DNA of 64,000 nt from Haloglomus litoreum (GTDB lineage Archaea > Halobacteriota > Halobacteria > Halobacteriales > Haloarculaceae), in contig NZ_CP119988.1 in NCBI RefSeq assembly GCF_029338515.1, positions 4,526,001-4,590,000 of the forward strand, written 5' to 3'. The translations under genes were made by a program, and so were the position numbers. Under the pieces are notes generated by a model that was not told where the DNA came from, made no database searches, and was given only the letters and a program-made list of their open reading frames with translations. Below are positions 17,818 to 26,770 of the stretch, piece by piece (the first letter of the stretch is position 1; every line of letters begins with the position of its first letter).

Positions 17818-19229
17818 TGATCGAACCGATTCTGCTCCAGGGTGACGTGACCGCCATCGCGAACAGCATCAACGCGGTGTGGGTGCTGATGGTGTGTTTC
17901 CTGATCTTCTTCATGCAGCCCGGGTTCGCGCTGCTGGAGGCCGGGCAGGTACGCGCGAAGAACGCGGGCAACGTCGTGATGAAGAACATGACCGACTGGT
18001 CGATGGGCGTACTGGTGTTCTTCCTCGCGGGAGCCGGGGTGTACGCCATGGCGGGGATGCTCGGCTCACCGAGCGTCGAGTTCTCCATCTCCGGCGCGTT
18101 CAGCCACATCAACGACCCGACGGCGTGGATCGGCTGGCTGTTCGGCGCCGTCTTCGCGATGACCGCGGCGACCATCGTCTCCGGGGCCATCGCCGAGCGG
18201 ATGAAGTTCGGCGCGTACGTGGCCTACGCGTTCGTGCTGGTCGCGATACTCTACCCCATCGTCGCCGGGTCGACCTGGGGCGGCACGGGGCTGCTCTCCT
18301 CGACCGGCTTCCTGGGTGAGGCACTCGGCGTCGGCTACAAGGACTTCGCCGGCGCGACCGTCGTCCACGCGATGGGCGGCATCGCCGGGCTGACCGCCGC
18401 TTACATGGTCGGCCCGCGCAAGGGCCGCTTCGACGAGAACGGTGACGCACAGCCCATCCCCGGGCACTCCGTCCTGTTCGCGGTCATCGGGACGCTCATC
18501 CTCGCATTCGGCTGGTACGCGTTCAACGTCGGCACCCAGGCGACCGTCCTCACGACGGACGGCTCGTTCAACGGCGCCGCGCTGGGCCGCGTCGCGCTGA
18601 ACACCACCCTCGCGATGGGCGCGGGCATGGTGTTCTCCACCCTGACCACGACGCTCTGGGAGGGCAAGCCGGACCCGCTGTTCGGCGCCAACGGCCTCCT
18701 GGCCGGCCTGGTCGCCATCACCGGCGCGTGTGCCCACGTCAGCTGGTGGGGCGCACTCGTCATCGGTATCATCGGCGGCATCCAGACCCCGTTCGTCTAC
18801 CGCTGGGTCGTGGACTCGCTGAAGATCGACGACGTCTGTGGCGTCTTCGCGGTCCACGGGTCGGCCGGCTTCATCGGGACCATCCTCATCCCGTTCTTCG
18901 ACGTGGCCGGCTTCTCGACCAACCAGCTCATCATGCAGGTCGCCGGCTCGGCGTTCATCGGGACGTTCACCGTCCTCGGTACGATGGTGACGCTCCTGGT
19001 CGTCGACGCGATCATCGGGCTGCGCGTCTCCGAGGAGGAGGAGGTCACGGGGCTGGACCCCTCCGAGCACGGCATGCACGCCTACCCCGAGTTCACGGAC
19101 GACTCCGGCCCCGAGCGCGCGGTCGCCGACGGCGGCAGCGTGCCCGGCAGCACGGAGGTCCGCACGGACGGGGGGTCGGTCGAGGATACACCCACCCCGG
19201 CCATCGTGGAGGTGACCGACGATGAGTGA
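17817..19229 (+). CDS. Ammonium transporter Amt1
   Basis: 470 residues with about eleven membrane helices. The signature [19 protein letters not shown] is in helix 1. [16 protein letters not shown] and [12 protein letters not shown] supply the two conserved pore histidines, and the Asp before the first His is present. The cytoplasmic C-tail is long, acidic and Gly-rich ([14 protein letters not shown] onward). Trimeric Amt conducts ammonium and is blocked by GlnK when nitrogen is ample. The glnK1 ATG overlaps the last codons by 8 nt. ATG at 17817 is preferred over GTG at 17814 because the equivalent GTGATG occurs at amt2. Confidence 0.95.
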   Translation: MIEPILLQGDVTAIANSINAVWVLMVCFLIFFMQPGFALLEAGQVRAKNAGNVVMKNMTDWSMGVLVFFLAGAGVYAMAGMLGSPSVEFSISGAFSHINDPTAWIGWLFGAVFAMTAATIVSGAIAERMKFGAYVAYAFVLVAILYPIVAGSTWGGTGLLSSTGFLGEALGVGYKDFAGATVVHAMGGIAGLTAAYMVGPRKGRFDENGDAQPIPGHSVLFAVIGTLILAFGWYAFNVGTQATVLTTDGSFNGAALGRVALNTTLAMGAGMVFSTLTTTLWEGKPDPLFGANGLLAGLVAITGACAHVSWWGALVIGIIGGIQTPFVYRWVVDSLKIDDVCGVFAVHGSAGFIGTILIPFFDVAGFSTNQLIMQVAGSAFIGTFTVLGTMVTLLVVDAIIGLRVSEEEEVTGLDPSEHGMHAYPEFTDDSGPERAVADGGSVPGSTEVRTDGGSVEDTPTPAIVEVTDDE

Positions 19230-19587
19230 CGCCCCGAACGACGGCGGCGTGAAGCTGGTGACGGCGTTCATCCGCCCGGATATGCTGGGTGAGGTGAAGG
19301 CCGCCCTCGTGGACGTCGGGGCCCCCTCCATCACCGTGACGAACGTCTCCGGTCGCGGGAGCCAGCCCGCGAAGAAGGGCCAGTGGCGCGGTGAGGAGTA
19401 CACCGTCGACCTGCACTCGAAGGTGAAGGTCGAGTGCTACGTGGCGGACATCCCCGCCGACGAGGTCGCCGAGGCCATCGTCGAGGCCGCCAAGACCGGC
19501 GAGCCCGGCGACGGCAAGGTGTTCGTCTCGCCCGTCGAGGAGGCCTACCAGATCCGGACCGGGGTGACCGGACAGGACGCGGTGTAG
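19222..19587 (+). CDS. glnK: PII signal protein GlnK1
   Basis: 121 residues. After a short polar lead comes the PII fold: [19 protein letters not shown], the T-loop [21 protein letters not shown] with Tyr at the usual modification position, [20 protein letters not shown], and [22 protein letters not shown] for ATP and 2-oxoglutarate binding. GlnK trimers plug Amt trimers, reporting energy and nitrogen status. The ATG lies inside the end of amt1, so translation is probably coupled. The PII domain fused to Amt2 is a close paralogue (nearly identical T-loop). Confidence 0.96.
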   Translation: MSDAPNDGGVKLVTAFIRPDMLGEVKAALVDVGAPSITVTNVSGRGSQPAKKGQWRGEEYTVDLHSKVKVECYVADIPADEVAEAIVEAAKTGEPGDGKVFVSPVEEAYQIRTGVTGQDAV

Positions 19588-19589
19588 GT

Positions 19590-20075
19590 GTGGCCGACAC
19601 CGACTCCGCCGGCGGCGGGTCGGAGGAGCCGGACGACCCAGAGGACGAACCGGCCGTCGACGCGACGCGGGGCGGCCCCCACGACCGAGCCACCGTCACC
19701 GCGGCCGACGCCGCGACCGCCGACCAGCTGGCCGCGCTGGAGGGAGCGGGGGCCGTCGAGGGCTACGTTCCGCTCGTCGACTACGACGCGCTCGGGCTCC
19801 GGACGGCCCTCCTCCGGATCAACACCCACCACGGCAACGGGACCGCCGTCGCCGACGACCTCCGCGACGGGCCCGCCGTCGCGGTCTACCAGACCTGCGG
19901 GCAGTTCGACGTGCTGGCGGTCTGTCGGTTCCCCACGGCGGCCGCGCTCGAGCGGACCGCGACCCAACTCGCGAGCGACCCTCGCGTCCGGGCCCACCGG
20001 GTCGCACTCGCCCGGCACGCCGTCGTCGAGGACGGGCCACTAGAGGCCCTGGCCGGCGACCGTGACGGGGACTGA
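19590..20075 (+). CDS. Lrp/AsnC-type ligand-binding domain protein with eroded HTH
   Basis: 161 residues from GTG at 19590, two nt after the glnK1 stop, so probably the third gene of the operon. The first 30 residues are acidic and disordered. TADQLAALEGAGAVEGYVPLVDYDALG looks like the end of an Lrp winged helix, but the recognition helix upstream is missing or degenerate. Residues 70-150 form the RAM fold (LLRINTHHGNGTAVADDL, VYQTCGQFDVLAVCRF). It may sense an amino acid such as glutamine and act through a DNA-binding partner. The gene could also be a decaying regulator. Confidence 0.7.
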   Translation: MADTDSAGGGSEEPDDPEDEPAVDATRGGPHDRATVTAADAATADQLAALEGAGAVEGYVPLVDYDALGLRTALLRINTHHGNGTAVADDLRDGPAVAVYQTCGQFDVLAVCRFPTAAALERTATQLASDPRVRAHRVALARHAVVEDGPLEALAGDRDGD

Positions 20076-20288
20076 CCGGGGCCCGATCCCCGCCGGTGCG
20101 CCACACCGGCGCACCGCCCGACCCCGACCCGAAACCGGCACGACGCCTCGAACAGTACCGATTCACGGACGAGACGGCTTCTCGGACAGCGCCGCTTCCC
20201 GAACAGCACCAGCCACGGGCGGACTGCCAGCGCGAGGGGCCTGCCAGCGTGGGGGAGCGCCTGTCGACGACGCCACGGCGCGCTGGAG

Positions 20289-20520
20289 TGGACGAACGTA
20301 GCGCGCGAGGGGCGAAACCCGGCCGAACGGAGTATTCTCCACCGTACGTTCGTCCAGCGAACCGGCGATGGACGCCCGATAGCTGGACGAATTACAGCCT
20401 TATATCGATATTATTCTACCCCAAATCGGACGGTCGTCTGAATATACGCGAAAAAGTTGACACTGTGAACTCGAACGTTTATGTAGTAGTATCTGCTGAC
20501 GGCTTGACGTGAGATACACC
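20289..20520 (+). promoter_or_regulatory. amt2 control region: inverted GGACGAACGT sites and TATA box
   Basis: TGGACGAACGTA at 20289-20300 and its exact inverse TACGTTCGTCCA at 20345-20356 form a clear inverted pair with a 44-nt spacer. GACGGTCGTC (20429-20438) is a third related site. The TATA-like GTTTATGTAGT (20477-20487) follows. The distance from third site to promoter matches that of amt1 exactly. GAGATACAC precedes the small ORF at 20521. The 508 nt between 20076 and 20583 hold no other gene. Operator function is inferred from repetition and spacing. Confidence 0.6.
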
Positions 20521-20586
20521 ATGAACGTTGCAGAATGCGAGCTCGATATGGACGGTCGTACGGAATCTGAGGTGACCCGTTCGTGA
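20521..20586 (+). CDS. Leader micro-ORF 2, overlapping the amt2 start
   Basis: ATG at 20521 opens a 21-codon frame starting [18 protein letters not shown] and ending TGA at 20584-20586, which overlaps the transporter ATG at 20586. Cys6 and the acidic/Thr-Glu tail parallel leader 1, and the promoter-to-ORF distance is nearly the same (about 41 against 44 nt). The predicted transcript begins about 14 nt upstream, so this is the first frame read. It is probably a regulatory or coupling peptide; this is inference from the paired occurrence. Confidence 0.5.
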   Translation: MNVAECELDMDGRTESEVTRS

Positions 20587-22367
20587 TGGGTGTCCTGCAG
20601 TCCGGGGCCGACATCGCGACGCTGGTCGAGGGGGTCAACCTGCTGTGGGTGCTGACGGTGACCTTCCTCATCTTCTTCATGCACGCCGGCTTCGCGATGC
20701 TGGAGGCCGGGCAGGTCCGCTCGAAGAACGTCGCCAACCAGCTGACGAAGAACATGCTCACCTGGTCCATCGGCGTCGTCGCCTTCTTCCTCGTCGGCGC
20801 GGGGGTCGCGAGCGTGACCGGGCAGCTGACCGGGCCGAACGCGCTCGTCCCGGGCGACCTGATCGCGACGTGGAGTTCGGACTCGGCCGGCTGGGTCAGC
20901 TGGCTGTTCGGCGCCGTCTTCGCGATGACCGCGGCGACCATCGTCAGCGGGGCGGTGGCCGGTCGCGCGAAGCTCCGCGCGTACGTCACGTACACCGTCC
21001 TGCTCGCGGCGGTCATCTACCCCGTCGTCGTCGGGTTCACCTGGGCCGGCCAGGGGCTGCTCACCAGCGACGGACTCATCGGGACCGGCTTCCAGGACTT
21101 CGCGGGCGGGGTCATCGTCCACGGCATGGGCGGCGTCGCCGGCCTCACCGCGGCCTGGATCATCGGGCCACGCATCGACCGCTACAACAGTGACGGCTCC
21201 GTCAACGTCATCCCCGGCCACTCGCTGACGTTCGCGGTGCTGGGCACCCTCATCCTCGCATTCGGCTGGTACGGCTTCAACGTCGGGACCGCCGCGTCGG
21301 TGTTCAACGCCGCGGATGCCAGCGAGGGCATCCTCTCGCTGGGCGCGTTCGACTACGTCGGCCGCGTGGCGCTGACGACCACGCTGGGCATGGCCGCGGG
21401 CGCCATCGGCGCCGGCGGCATGGCGCTGTACAAGACCGGCAAGGTCGACACGCTGTACGTCGCCAACGGGATGCTCGCGGGCCTCGTGGGCATCACCTCC
21501 ATCACCGACAACATCCTCTGGGTGGGTGCGCTCGCGGTCGGCCTCATCGCCGGCGCGCAGCTCCCCATCGTCTTCGGCTTCGTCGAGAAGCGGCTCAAGA
21601 TCGACGACGTCTGTGCGGTCTTCCCGGTCCACGGCAGCGCCGGCCTGCTCGGCGCCCTGCTGTTCCCGTTCGTCGCCACCCAGACCTGGGCGTCCGGCTT
21701 CGACGCCGCGTTCTTCGTCGACGCGCTGATCGGCCAGATCGCCCTCGTGGTGGTCATCACGGCGTGGACGGTCGCGGCCACCGCGGCGGTCTTCGGCGCG
21801 CTGAAGGCCGCCGGCGAGGCCCGCGTCTCCCGCGAGCACGAACTCGAGGGCCTGGACGTCTCCGAACACGGCGTCGACACCTACCCCGAGTTCGGCGCGC
21901 CCGAGACCGCCACGGACGGCGGTATCGTCGGAGGCGATACCTCGTCGGAGCTCCGCTCCGACGGCGGCTACGTCGAGAACGAGAAGGGCATCGTCCGCCC
22001 GGACGGCGGCGTCGCCAACGACGGCGGCATCAAGATGGTCACTGCCTACATCCGCCCGGACGCACTCTCGAACGTGAAGAAGGCACTCGTCGAGGTCGGC
22101 GCGCCCTCCATCACGGTGACGAACGTCTCCGGTCGGGGCTCCCAGCCCGCGAAGAAGGGCCAGTGGCGCGGCGAGGAGTACACCGTCGACCTCCACCAGA
22201 AGGTGAAGGTCGAGTGCGTCGTCGCGGACGTGCCCGCCGACGACGTGGCCGAGGCCATCGCGGACGCCGCCAAGACCGGCGAACCCGGCGACGGCAAGGT
22301 GTTCGTACTGCCCGTCGAGTCCGCCCACCAGATCCGCACGGGCAAGACCGGCCGCGAGGCCGTGTAG
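20586..22367 (+). CDS. Ammonium transporter fused to a PII (GlnK) domain
   Basis: 593 residues in one unbroken frame. Residues 1-408 are an Amt channel: [19 protein letters not shown], pore histidines in [13 protein letters not shown] (179) and VFPVHGSAG (349). Residues 409-480 are an acidic Gly-rich linker resembling the Amt1 tail ([14 protein letters not shown]). Residues 481-593 are a complete PII protein: [17 protein letters not shown]-loop [19 protein letters not shown] with Tyr532, and [22 protein letters not shown]. Fusion of two trimeric partners would fix their ratio at 3:3 and tether the plug to its channel. It differs from operon 1 by loss of the stop/start between the genes. Confidence 0.95.
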   Translation: MGVLQSGADIATLVEGVNLLWVLTVTFLIFFMHAGFAMLEAGQVRSKNVANQLTKNMLTWSIGVVAFFLVGAGVASVTGQLTGPNALVPGDLIATWSSDSAGWVSWLFGAVFAMTAATIVSGAVAGRAKLRAYVTYTVLLAAVIYPVVVGFTWAGQGLLTSDGLIGTGFQDFAGGVIVHGMGGVAGLTAAWIIGPRIDRYNSDGSVNVIPGHSLTFAVLGTLILAFGWYGFNVGTAASVFNAADASEGILSLGAFDYVGRVALTTTLGMAAGAIGAGGMALYKTGKVDTLYVANGMLAGLVGITSITDNILWVGALAVGLIAGAQLPIVFGFVEKRLKIDDVCAVFPVHGSAGLLGALLFPFVATQTWASGFDAAFFVDALIGQIALVVVITAWTVAATAAVFGALKAAGEARVSREHELEGLDVSEHGVDTYPEFGAPETATDGGIVGGDTSSELRSDGGYVENEKGIVRPDGGVANDGGIKMVTAYIRPDALSNVKKALVEVGAPSITVTNVSGRGSQPAKKGQWRGEEYTVDLHQKVKVECVVADVPADDVAEAIADAAKTGEPGDGKVFVLPVESAHQIRTGKTGREAV

Positions 22368-22458
22368 CGTCGCTACACTGACTCGAACGTCCCTCGGTGC
22401 TCGTTTTCCACGCCTTCGTGCTCTCCCACGGTAACGCCGACTCCGACAACCAGAATAC

Positions 22459-22999
22459 CTACGAAGCCCTCGCCCTTCGAGTCCGCCAGGATTCAGCTGT
22501 GTCACGGGCGCTGTGACCCTGCCCTTCCCCAGGTCGCGCGGGCCTCGCGTTCGCTCGGCCACGCGGCTCACGGCTTCGCCGTTCGCTCGGGGCGCGTGGC
22601 GCCCCGCGCTCCCGGCCTGAGAGCGGTTGGTCGGCCGGCCGGTTCCGAGCAAAGGAAGCGCGCGAGCGCCACCCTGGCGAACCCGCGACCGAAGGGAGCG
22701 TGGGGAGCCGCCCCGGCGCTCGCGCGGGGAGGTGTGGGGACACTAGCACTCCGCTGGAACCACCAGCCCGAACGCTCCGTGCGACAGGCAACAGGGCGGG
22801 ACTGAAAGGGGCCGTCCGACTCGACCGTTCCCGGGCGACGGTGAGGCCGGAGGCCGAACGACGGAAGTCGCAGCCCGCGCAGGGAGCGAAGCGACCGAGC
22901 AGGAACGTCTTCCGGAACAAGCACCACAGGCCGAACGAAGTGAGGCCGAGGAGCGCAGCGAGCCCCGGAACGTCGAGCGGGCGGGGGCTTTCTATCCGG
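22459..22999. repeat. Intergenic repeat element B (inverted copy of element C)
   Basis: The gap 22368-23645 has no convincing gene. Element B starts with CTACGAAGCCCTCGC (22459-22473) and ends with GCGGGCGGGGGCTTTCTAT (to 22996). Internal blocks match element C in reverse complement: a 40-nt block around GGTTGGTCGGCCGGCCGGTT (22626 onward), CACTAGCACTCCGCTGGAACC (22741 onward), and GGCGGGACTGAAAGGGGCCG (22795-22814). Homology continues past the end into CCGGTTCTGTTG and GTCGGACATATCACAG. The unit is about 540 bp and GC-rich. Its ORFs are unrelated to known proteins. Confidence 0.75.
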
Positions 23000-23039
23000 T
23001 TCTGTTGCCGCTGTCATCGTCGGACATATCACAGCGAGA

Positions 23040-23620
23040 GCGGACGGAGGCCTTCGGCGACGACAGTTTCCAAGACTGCTATCGAAACCCAGTCATTCAT
23101 ATAGAATTCGAAATATTACCAGATAAATAACCCCACAACCTCTTAATCGCCATTTCTACTCAATAATACGGTAAGGGCCCGTAGCCCAGGGAGGCTGCGA
23201 GCCGGCGCATGGTAGGCGGGCGGGGCCCGCCAGCTGCAGGAACGGGACCGACCGCGGTGGGAGCGGTCGGCCGGGCCGGGGTCGCGAACGAAGGAACAGC
23301 CACACGACGCACGACGCGTGGCACCAGCCGTGGTTCGCCCGGCATCGAACCGATTGCCGATACGACACCGCTTTGGAGGTTGTTGCCGGTCTTGCTTACC
23401 TTGGGTTTCTCTCTCGTGCTTCGCATCCACCCCTATACGTTGATTGGTTATAATACCCCACAACGCCGGCAAGTCATACACTTCTCCAAGACACATCTGG
23501 ACATTCCCTAACCAAATATCTGGATTCGAGCTAGATTGTCATCCCACGCATCGACAGCCGCCGTCGCCGAACGACCACACCCGGAACGCGGCGGCGCCCG
23601 GCCGGGTGAGCAAGCTACTT
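23040..23620. other. Gene-free stretch before hemL with AT-rich patches and hairpins
   Basis: No protein gene or recognisable tRNA is seen. AT-rich patches at about 23085-23165 and 23440-23540 flank a GC-rich core (23170-23400). The core has an 8-bp hairpin CCGACCGC/GCGGTCGG (23248-23255 and 23263-23270) and GGTTCG/CGAACC (23330-23352). A 10-bp direct repeat ACCCCACAAC occurs at 23130-23139 and 23455-23464. SRP and RNase P RNA signatures were not found. Confidence 0.4.
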
Positions 23621-23645
23621 TCGCCCCCCGGCGCTAGGTCGGGAT

Positions 23646-24986
23646 ATGAATCGCGAACGCTCGCGGGACCTCTACGACCGTGCGCTGTCCGTGCTGCCGG
23701 GCGGCGTCAACAGCGCGGTGCGGGCCGCGCCCCTTCCCTACCCCACGTTCGTCGAGCATGGCGACGGCGGCCACGTCGTCGACGCCGACGGCAACCGGCT
23801 GGTCGACTGGGTGATGGGACTGGGCCCGATGCTGCTGGGCCACGATATGCCCGAGCCCGTGCAGGCTGCGGTCCAGCAGCGGGCCAGCGAGGGCCCGATG
23901 TACGGGATGCCCACCGAGGTCGAGGTCGAGCACGCGGAGTTCGTCTGCCGGCACGTCCCGAGCGTGGAGATGCTCCGCTTCGTCAACAGCGGCACGGAGG
24001 CCACGGTGTCGGCGGTGCGCCTCGCGCGCGGCATCACGGGCCGCAACAAGATCGTCGTGATGCAGGGCGGCTACCACGGCGCCCAGGAGTCCACGCTCGT
24101 CGAGGGCGACGCCGAGCATCCCCGGCCCTCCACGTCGGGCATCCCGCAGTCGTTCTCGAAGCACACGCTCCCGGTGCCGTTCAACGACGAGACGGCGATG
24201 GCCGAGGTGTTCGAGGAACACGGCGACGACATCGCGGGCGTGCTCATCGAGCCGGTGCAGGCGAACATGGGCATCGTCACGCCCGAGGAGGGCTACCACG
24301 AGGCCGTCGCGGACCTCTGTGAGGACCACGGTGCGCTGCTGGTCTGGGACGAGGTCATCACGGGCTTCCGGGTCGGCGGGCTCCAGTGCGCACAGGGGAA
24401 GTACGGCATCGACCCGGACCTCACGACGTTCGGGAAGATCATCGGCGGCGGCTACCCGGTCGGGGCCATCGGCGGCAAGACCGAGTACATCGAGCAGTTC
24501 ACCCCCTCCGGCGACGTGTTCCAGGCCGGCACCTTCTCCGGCCACCCGGTCACGATGGCGGCCGGGCTGGAGACGCTGCGCTACTGTGCCGAGAACGACG
24601 TGTACGAGCACGTGAACGACCTCGGCCGGCAGCTCCGGGAAGGGCTCACCGAAGTCGTCGCGGACCAGGCGCCCGCCTACACGGTGACGGGGCTGGACTC
24701 GATGTTCAAGGTCATCTTCACGCGCGCGGACGGCCCCCCACAGAGCGAGTGCTGCGCGAACGGCTGCCGGCAGGACCCCACGTGTGACCGCTACGACGCC
24801 TGCCCGAAGCGCGGCACGGACACCGACGACGCCGCGACGGACCGCTACGCCCGGGTGTTCCGCCCGAAGATGCTCGACGAGGGCGTCCTCGTCTCGCAGA
24901 ACCAGTACGAGACCAACTTCGTCTCCGACGGCCACACCGAGGCCGACGTCGAGCGCACGCTGGACGCGTACCGGGAGTGCCTGTAG
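23646..24986 (+). CDS. hemL: Glutamate-1-semialdehyde 2,1-aminomutase
   Basis: 446 residues. The enzyme moves the amino group of glutamate-1-semialdehyde to give 5-aminolevulinate, the substrate of HemB. Class III aminotransferase motifs are present: [39 protein letters not shown] and [17 protein letters not shown], with PLP lysine Lys264. Near the C-terminus is a Cys-rich insertion around residues 369-386 (Cys 369, 370, 374, 380, 386) that bacterial HemL lacks and that could bind metal. A small membrane-protein gene begins 4 nt after the stop, so the two are probably co-transcribed. Confidence 0.96.
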   Translation: MNRERSRDLYDRALSVLPGGVNSAVRAAPLPYPTFVEHGDGGHVVDADGNRLVDWVMGLGPMLLGHDMPEPVQAAVQQRASEGPMYGMPTEVEVEHAEFVCRHVPSVEMLRFVNSGTEATVSAVRLARGITGRNKIVVMQGGYHGAQESTLVEGDAEHPRPSTSGIPQSFSKHTLPVPFNDETAMAEVFEEHGDDIAGVLIEPVQANMGIVTPEEGYHEAVADLCEDHGALLVWDEVITGFRVGGLQCAQGKYGIDPDLTTFGKIIGGGYPVGAIGGKTEYIEQFTPSGDVFQAGTFSGHPVTMAAGLETLRYCAENDVYEHVNDLGRQLREGLTEVVADQAPAYTVTGLDSMFKVIFTRADGPPQSECCANGCRQDPTCDRYDACPKRGTDTDDAATDRYARVFRPKMLDEGVLVSQNQYETNFVSDGHTEADVERTLDAYRECL

Positions 24987-24990
24987 GGCG

Positions 24991-25272
24991 ATGGCACCCC
25001 CGGACGACGAGCGCGAGTGGGACGACCCACCAGGCGTGTTCGAGGAGGACCCCGGGGAGCGCGACGGCGAGGTCGTGTGGCCGACCCACGGGGTCGCGAC
25101 CGCGGCGTGGGCCGGGTGGCTGGCGCTGGGCTACGCGCTGGCCGAGGCCGCAGGTGCGCTCCTGGGCCTGGGCGGGAGCGTCTCGCGAGCTGCCCCGATC
25201 GCCGTCATCGGCATCGGGCTGCTCCTCGGTGTCCGGCTCGGCGGAGGGACCCTCCGTCCGTGGCGACGGTAG
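24991..25272 (+). CDS. Small membrane protein downstream of hemL
   Basis: 93 residues from ATG at 24991. An acidic N-terminus (MAPPDDEREWDDPPGVFEED) is followed by two hydrophobic segments, about 38-58 (AAWAGWLALGYALAEAAGALL) and 65-82 (PIAVIGIGLLLGVRLGG), and a basic end TLRPWRR. I do not recognise a family. The 4-nt gap after hemL suggests they share a transcript, but no functional link to heme synthesis can be seen. Confidence 0.65.
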   Translation: MAPPDDEREWDDPPGVFEEDPGERDGEVVWPTHGVATAAWAGWLALGYALAEAAGALLGLGGSVSRAAPIAVIGIGLLLGVRLGGGTLRPWRR

Positions 25273-25322
25273 GCGCCGCTCGCGGACGGCGCCAGGGAAG
25301 TAGCGGGAGGAAGGGACCGGTC

Positions 25323-25580
25323 TCAGGCCGCGCCGCTGCCGTACGTCTCCTCGAGGTACTCGACGATGTCGTCGGACTCGGGCATCCCCTCGACGCCGTG
25401 GTCGGGGTCGACCAGCACGGGGACGCCGGTCTGCCCGGAGACCTCCTTCACCTCGGTCCGCTCGTCGTGCGAGCGCGGGACCATGTGGGACTCGTACTCC
25501 AGCCCGAGCTCGTCGAGCTTGTCGATGACCTTCGCACAGTAGGGACAGCCCTCCAGTTCGTACAGTTCGAGGTTCGGCAT
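25323..25580 (-). CDS. Glutaredoxin/GST N-terminal domain-like protein
   Basis: 85 residues with a thioredoxin-like fold: LELYELEGCPYCAKVIDKLDELG holds the CPYC redox pair (residues 12-15), GVPVLVDPDHG holds the cis-Pro, and SDDIVEYLEETYG ends the domain. It probably reduces disulfides or mixed thiol adducts in the cytoplasm; haloarchaea use gamma-glutamylcysteine rather than glutathione, so its partner may be that thiol. CATTTATCC about 27 nt before ATG gives its own promoter. It lies 78 nt downstream of nirK. Confidence 0.88.
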   Translation of the reverse strand: MPNLELYELEGCPYCAKVIDKLDELGLEYESHMVPRSHDERTEVKEVSGQTGVPVLVDPDHGVEGMPESDDIVEYLEETYGSGAA

Positions 25581-25657
25581 CACGCCTCCGTAGGGCGGAC
25601 GTGGATAAATGCGCGGCGGTGGTGTGCGTGGGGGACGCGGGGACCCGGCGCCGGAAC

Positions 25658-26746
25658 CTACTCGGCGGGGTCGAAGACCTCGGGGTTCTCCGGGCCCTCG
25701 ACGTTCACGACCGCGAGCGCGCCCTTGCGGGCGACCCGCGAGAGGGCGTGGTCGACCAGTTTGTAGCCGCCCGGCACCGGCGAGTGCATCGTCACGATGG
25801 CCGTGCTCCCCGGGAGAACGGGCGTCGTCTGGACGTAGCGCTGTGGCTCGGAGGCGATGGCCCCCTGGCTCCAGACCTCGTCCCACACCGAGCCGATGGC
25901 GTGGAAGGAGCTGAACTGGTTGGGGCCGCCGACCCCGTAGAAGATGCGGACGGTCTCGTCCGTCTTCACGTTCATCTCGGCGTACTTGCCGGGCGTGATG
26001 GCGTACTTCTCGCCGTTGATGAGCGAGTAGGTGGGGTTCTCCGCCGCCATGCTCGCGAAGTCGAACTGGTGGTGGCCCTTCTGGCCCGTCTCGCCGTTCG
26101 TGTACACCTCGTGCTGGCCGAGGTAGAACTCGTGGTCGACCTCGGGCAGCCCCTCCTCGGGCTCGACGAGGATGATGCCGAACATCCCGCTGGAGATGTG
26201 GTAGTCGACGTTCGCGACCGCGCAGTGGTAGATGAACGCGCCCGGGTAGGTGACCTTGAACCGCAGGCTCGTCTCCTCACCCGGCGCGACCGTGGTCGCC
26301 TCGGCGCCGCCACCGGGACCACGGCACGCGTGGAAGTCCACGTTGTGCGCCATCGTGCTCGACGTCTTGTTCCGGAAGGTCAGGTCGACGGTGTCGCCGA
26401 CACGGGTCCGGATAAACGGACCCGGAATCTGTCCGTTGAACGTCATGTACGTGAACGTGACGCCGGGTTCGATCTCGGCGACCAGTTCCTCGGTCTCCAG
26501 CGTCACCGGCACGGTCGCGGGTTCGTCGCGCGTGATGGGCGGTGGAAGGTCGCGCGGGTCGGCCGCAATGCGGTCGACATCGACCGGCTTCGCCGGCTCC
26601 AGCTCGGCCGGCTCGTCGGGGGCAACGTCGGGTGTCGGTTCGACGGCGCGGAGGTCGGGGCGCCCGGAGCAGCCGGCGAGCATGGCGGCACCGCCGACCC
26701 CCATCCCCTGCAGCATCCGTCGTCGTGTGGTGTTCGGTTGCCTCAT
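25658..26746 (-). CDS. nirK: Copper-containing nitrite reductase
   Basis: 362 residues. It reduces nitrite to nitric oxide in denitrification on the outer face of the membrane. The N-terminus has a twin-Arg signal and lipobox (TTRRRMLQG, then LAGCSG with Cys26). Type 1 copper ligands are His134, Cys175, His183 and Met188. Type 2 ligands are His139, His174 and His333. The catalytic Asp137 (NVDFHA) and His282 (SSFHAIG) are also present, so the enzyme looks intact. It diverges from a two-domain halocyanin, a likely electron donor. No nor or nos gene is in the window. Confidence 0.96.
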   Translation of the reverse strand: MRQPNTTRRRMLQGMGVGGAAMLAGCSGRPDLRAVEPTPDVAPDEPAELEPAKPVDVDRIAADPRDLPPPITRDEPATVPVTLETEELVAEIEPGVTFTYMTFNGQIPGPFIRTRVGDTVDLTFRNKTSSTMAHNVDFHACRGPGGGAEATTVAPGEETSLRFKVTYPGAFIYHCAVANVDYHISSGMFGIILVEPEEGLPEVDHEFYLGQHEVYTNGETGQKGHHQFDFASMAAENPTYSLINGEKYAITPGKYAEMNVKTDETVRIFYGVGGPNQFSSFHAIGSVWDEVWSQGAIASEPQRYVQTTPVLPGSTAIVTMHSPVPGGYKLVDHALSRVARKGALAVVNVEGPENPEVFDPAE

Positions 26747-26770
26747 GATTACGACCTCAGATAGCGACCA

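Noticed and set aside
22018-22045. A sequencing error joining amt2 to a separate glnK2
   Set aside because: The frame is continuous and the linker carries in-frame, Asp/Gly-rich codons similar to the Amt1 tail, so real fusion is the simpler reading. Resequencing would settle it.
20400-22652. A 750-codon open frame on the minus strand across amt2
   Set aside because: It lies antisense to the clear Amt-PII gene. Its composition is Asp/Arg/Gly-rich, as expected from reading high-GC coding DNA backwards, and it shows no known domain.
22459-22999. Protein genes inside elements B and C (shared peptide around RGPRDLGKGR)
   Set aside because: The peptide similarity follows from nucleotide similarity. 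Neither frame has a start site, domain or codon pattern like nearby genes.
23160-23430. SRP RNA or RNase P RNA upstream of hemL
   Set aside because: The diagnostic SRP domain-IV loop and the RNase P conserved core were not found.
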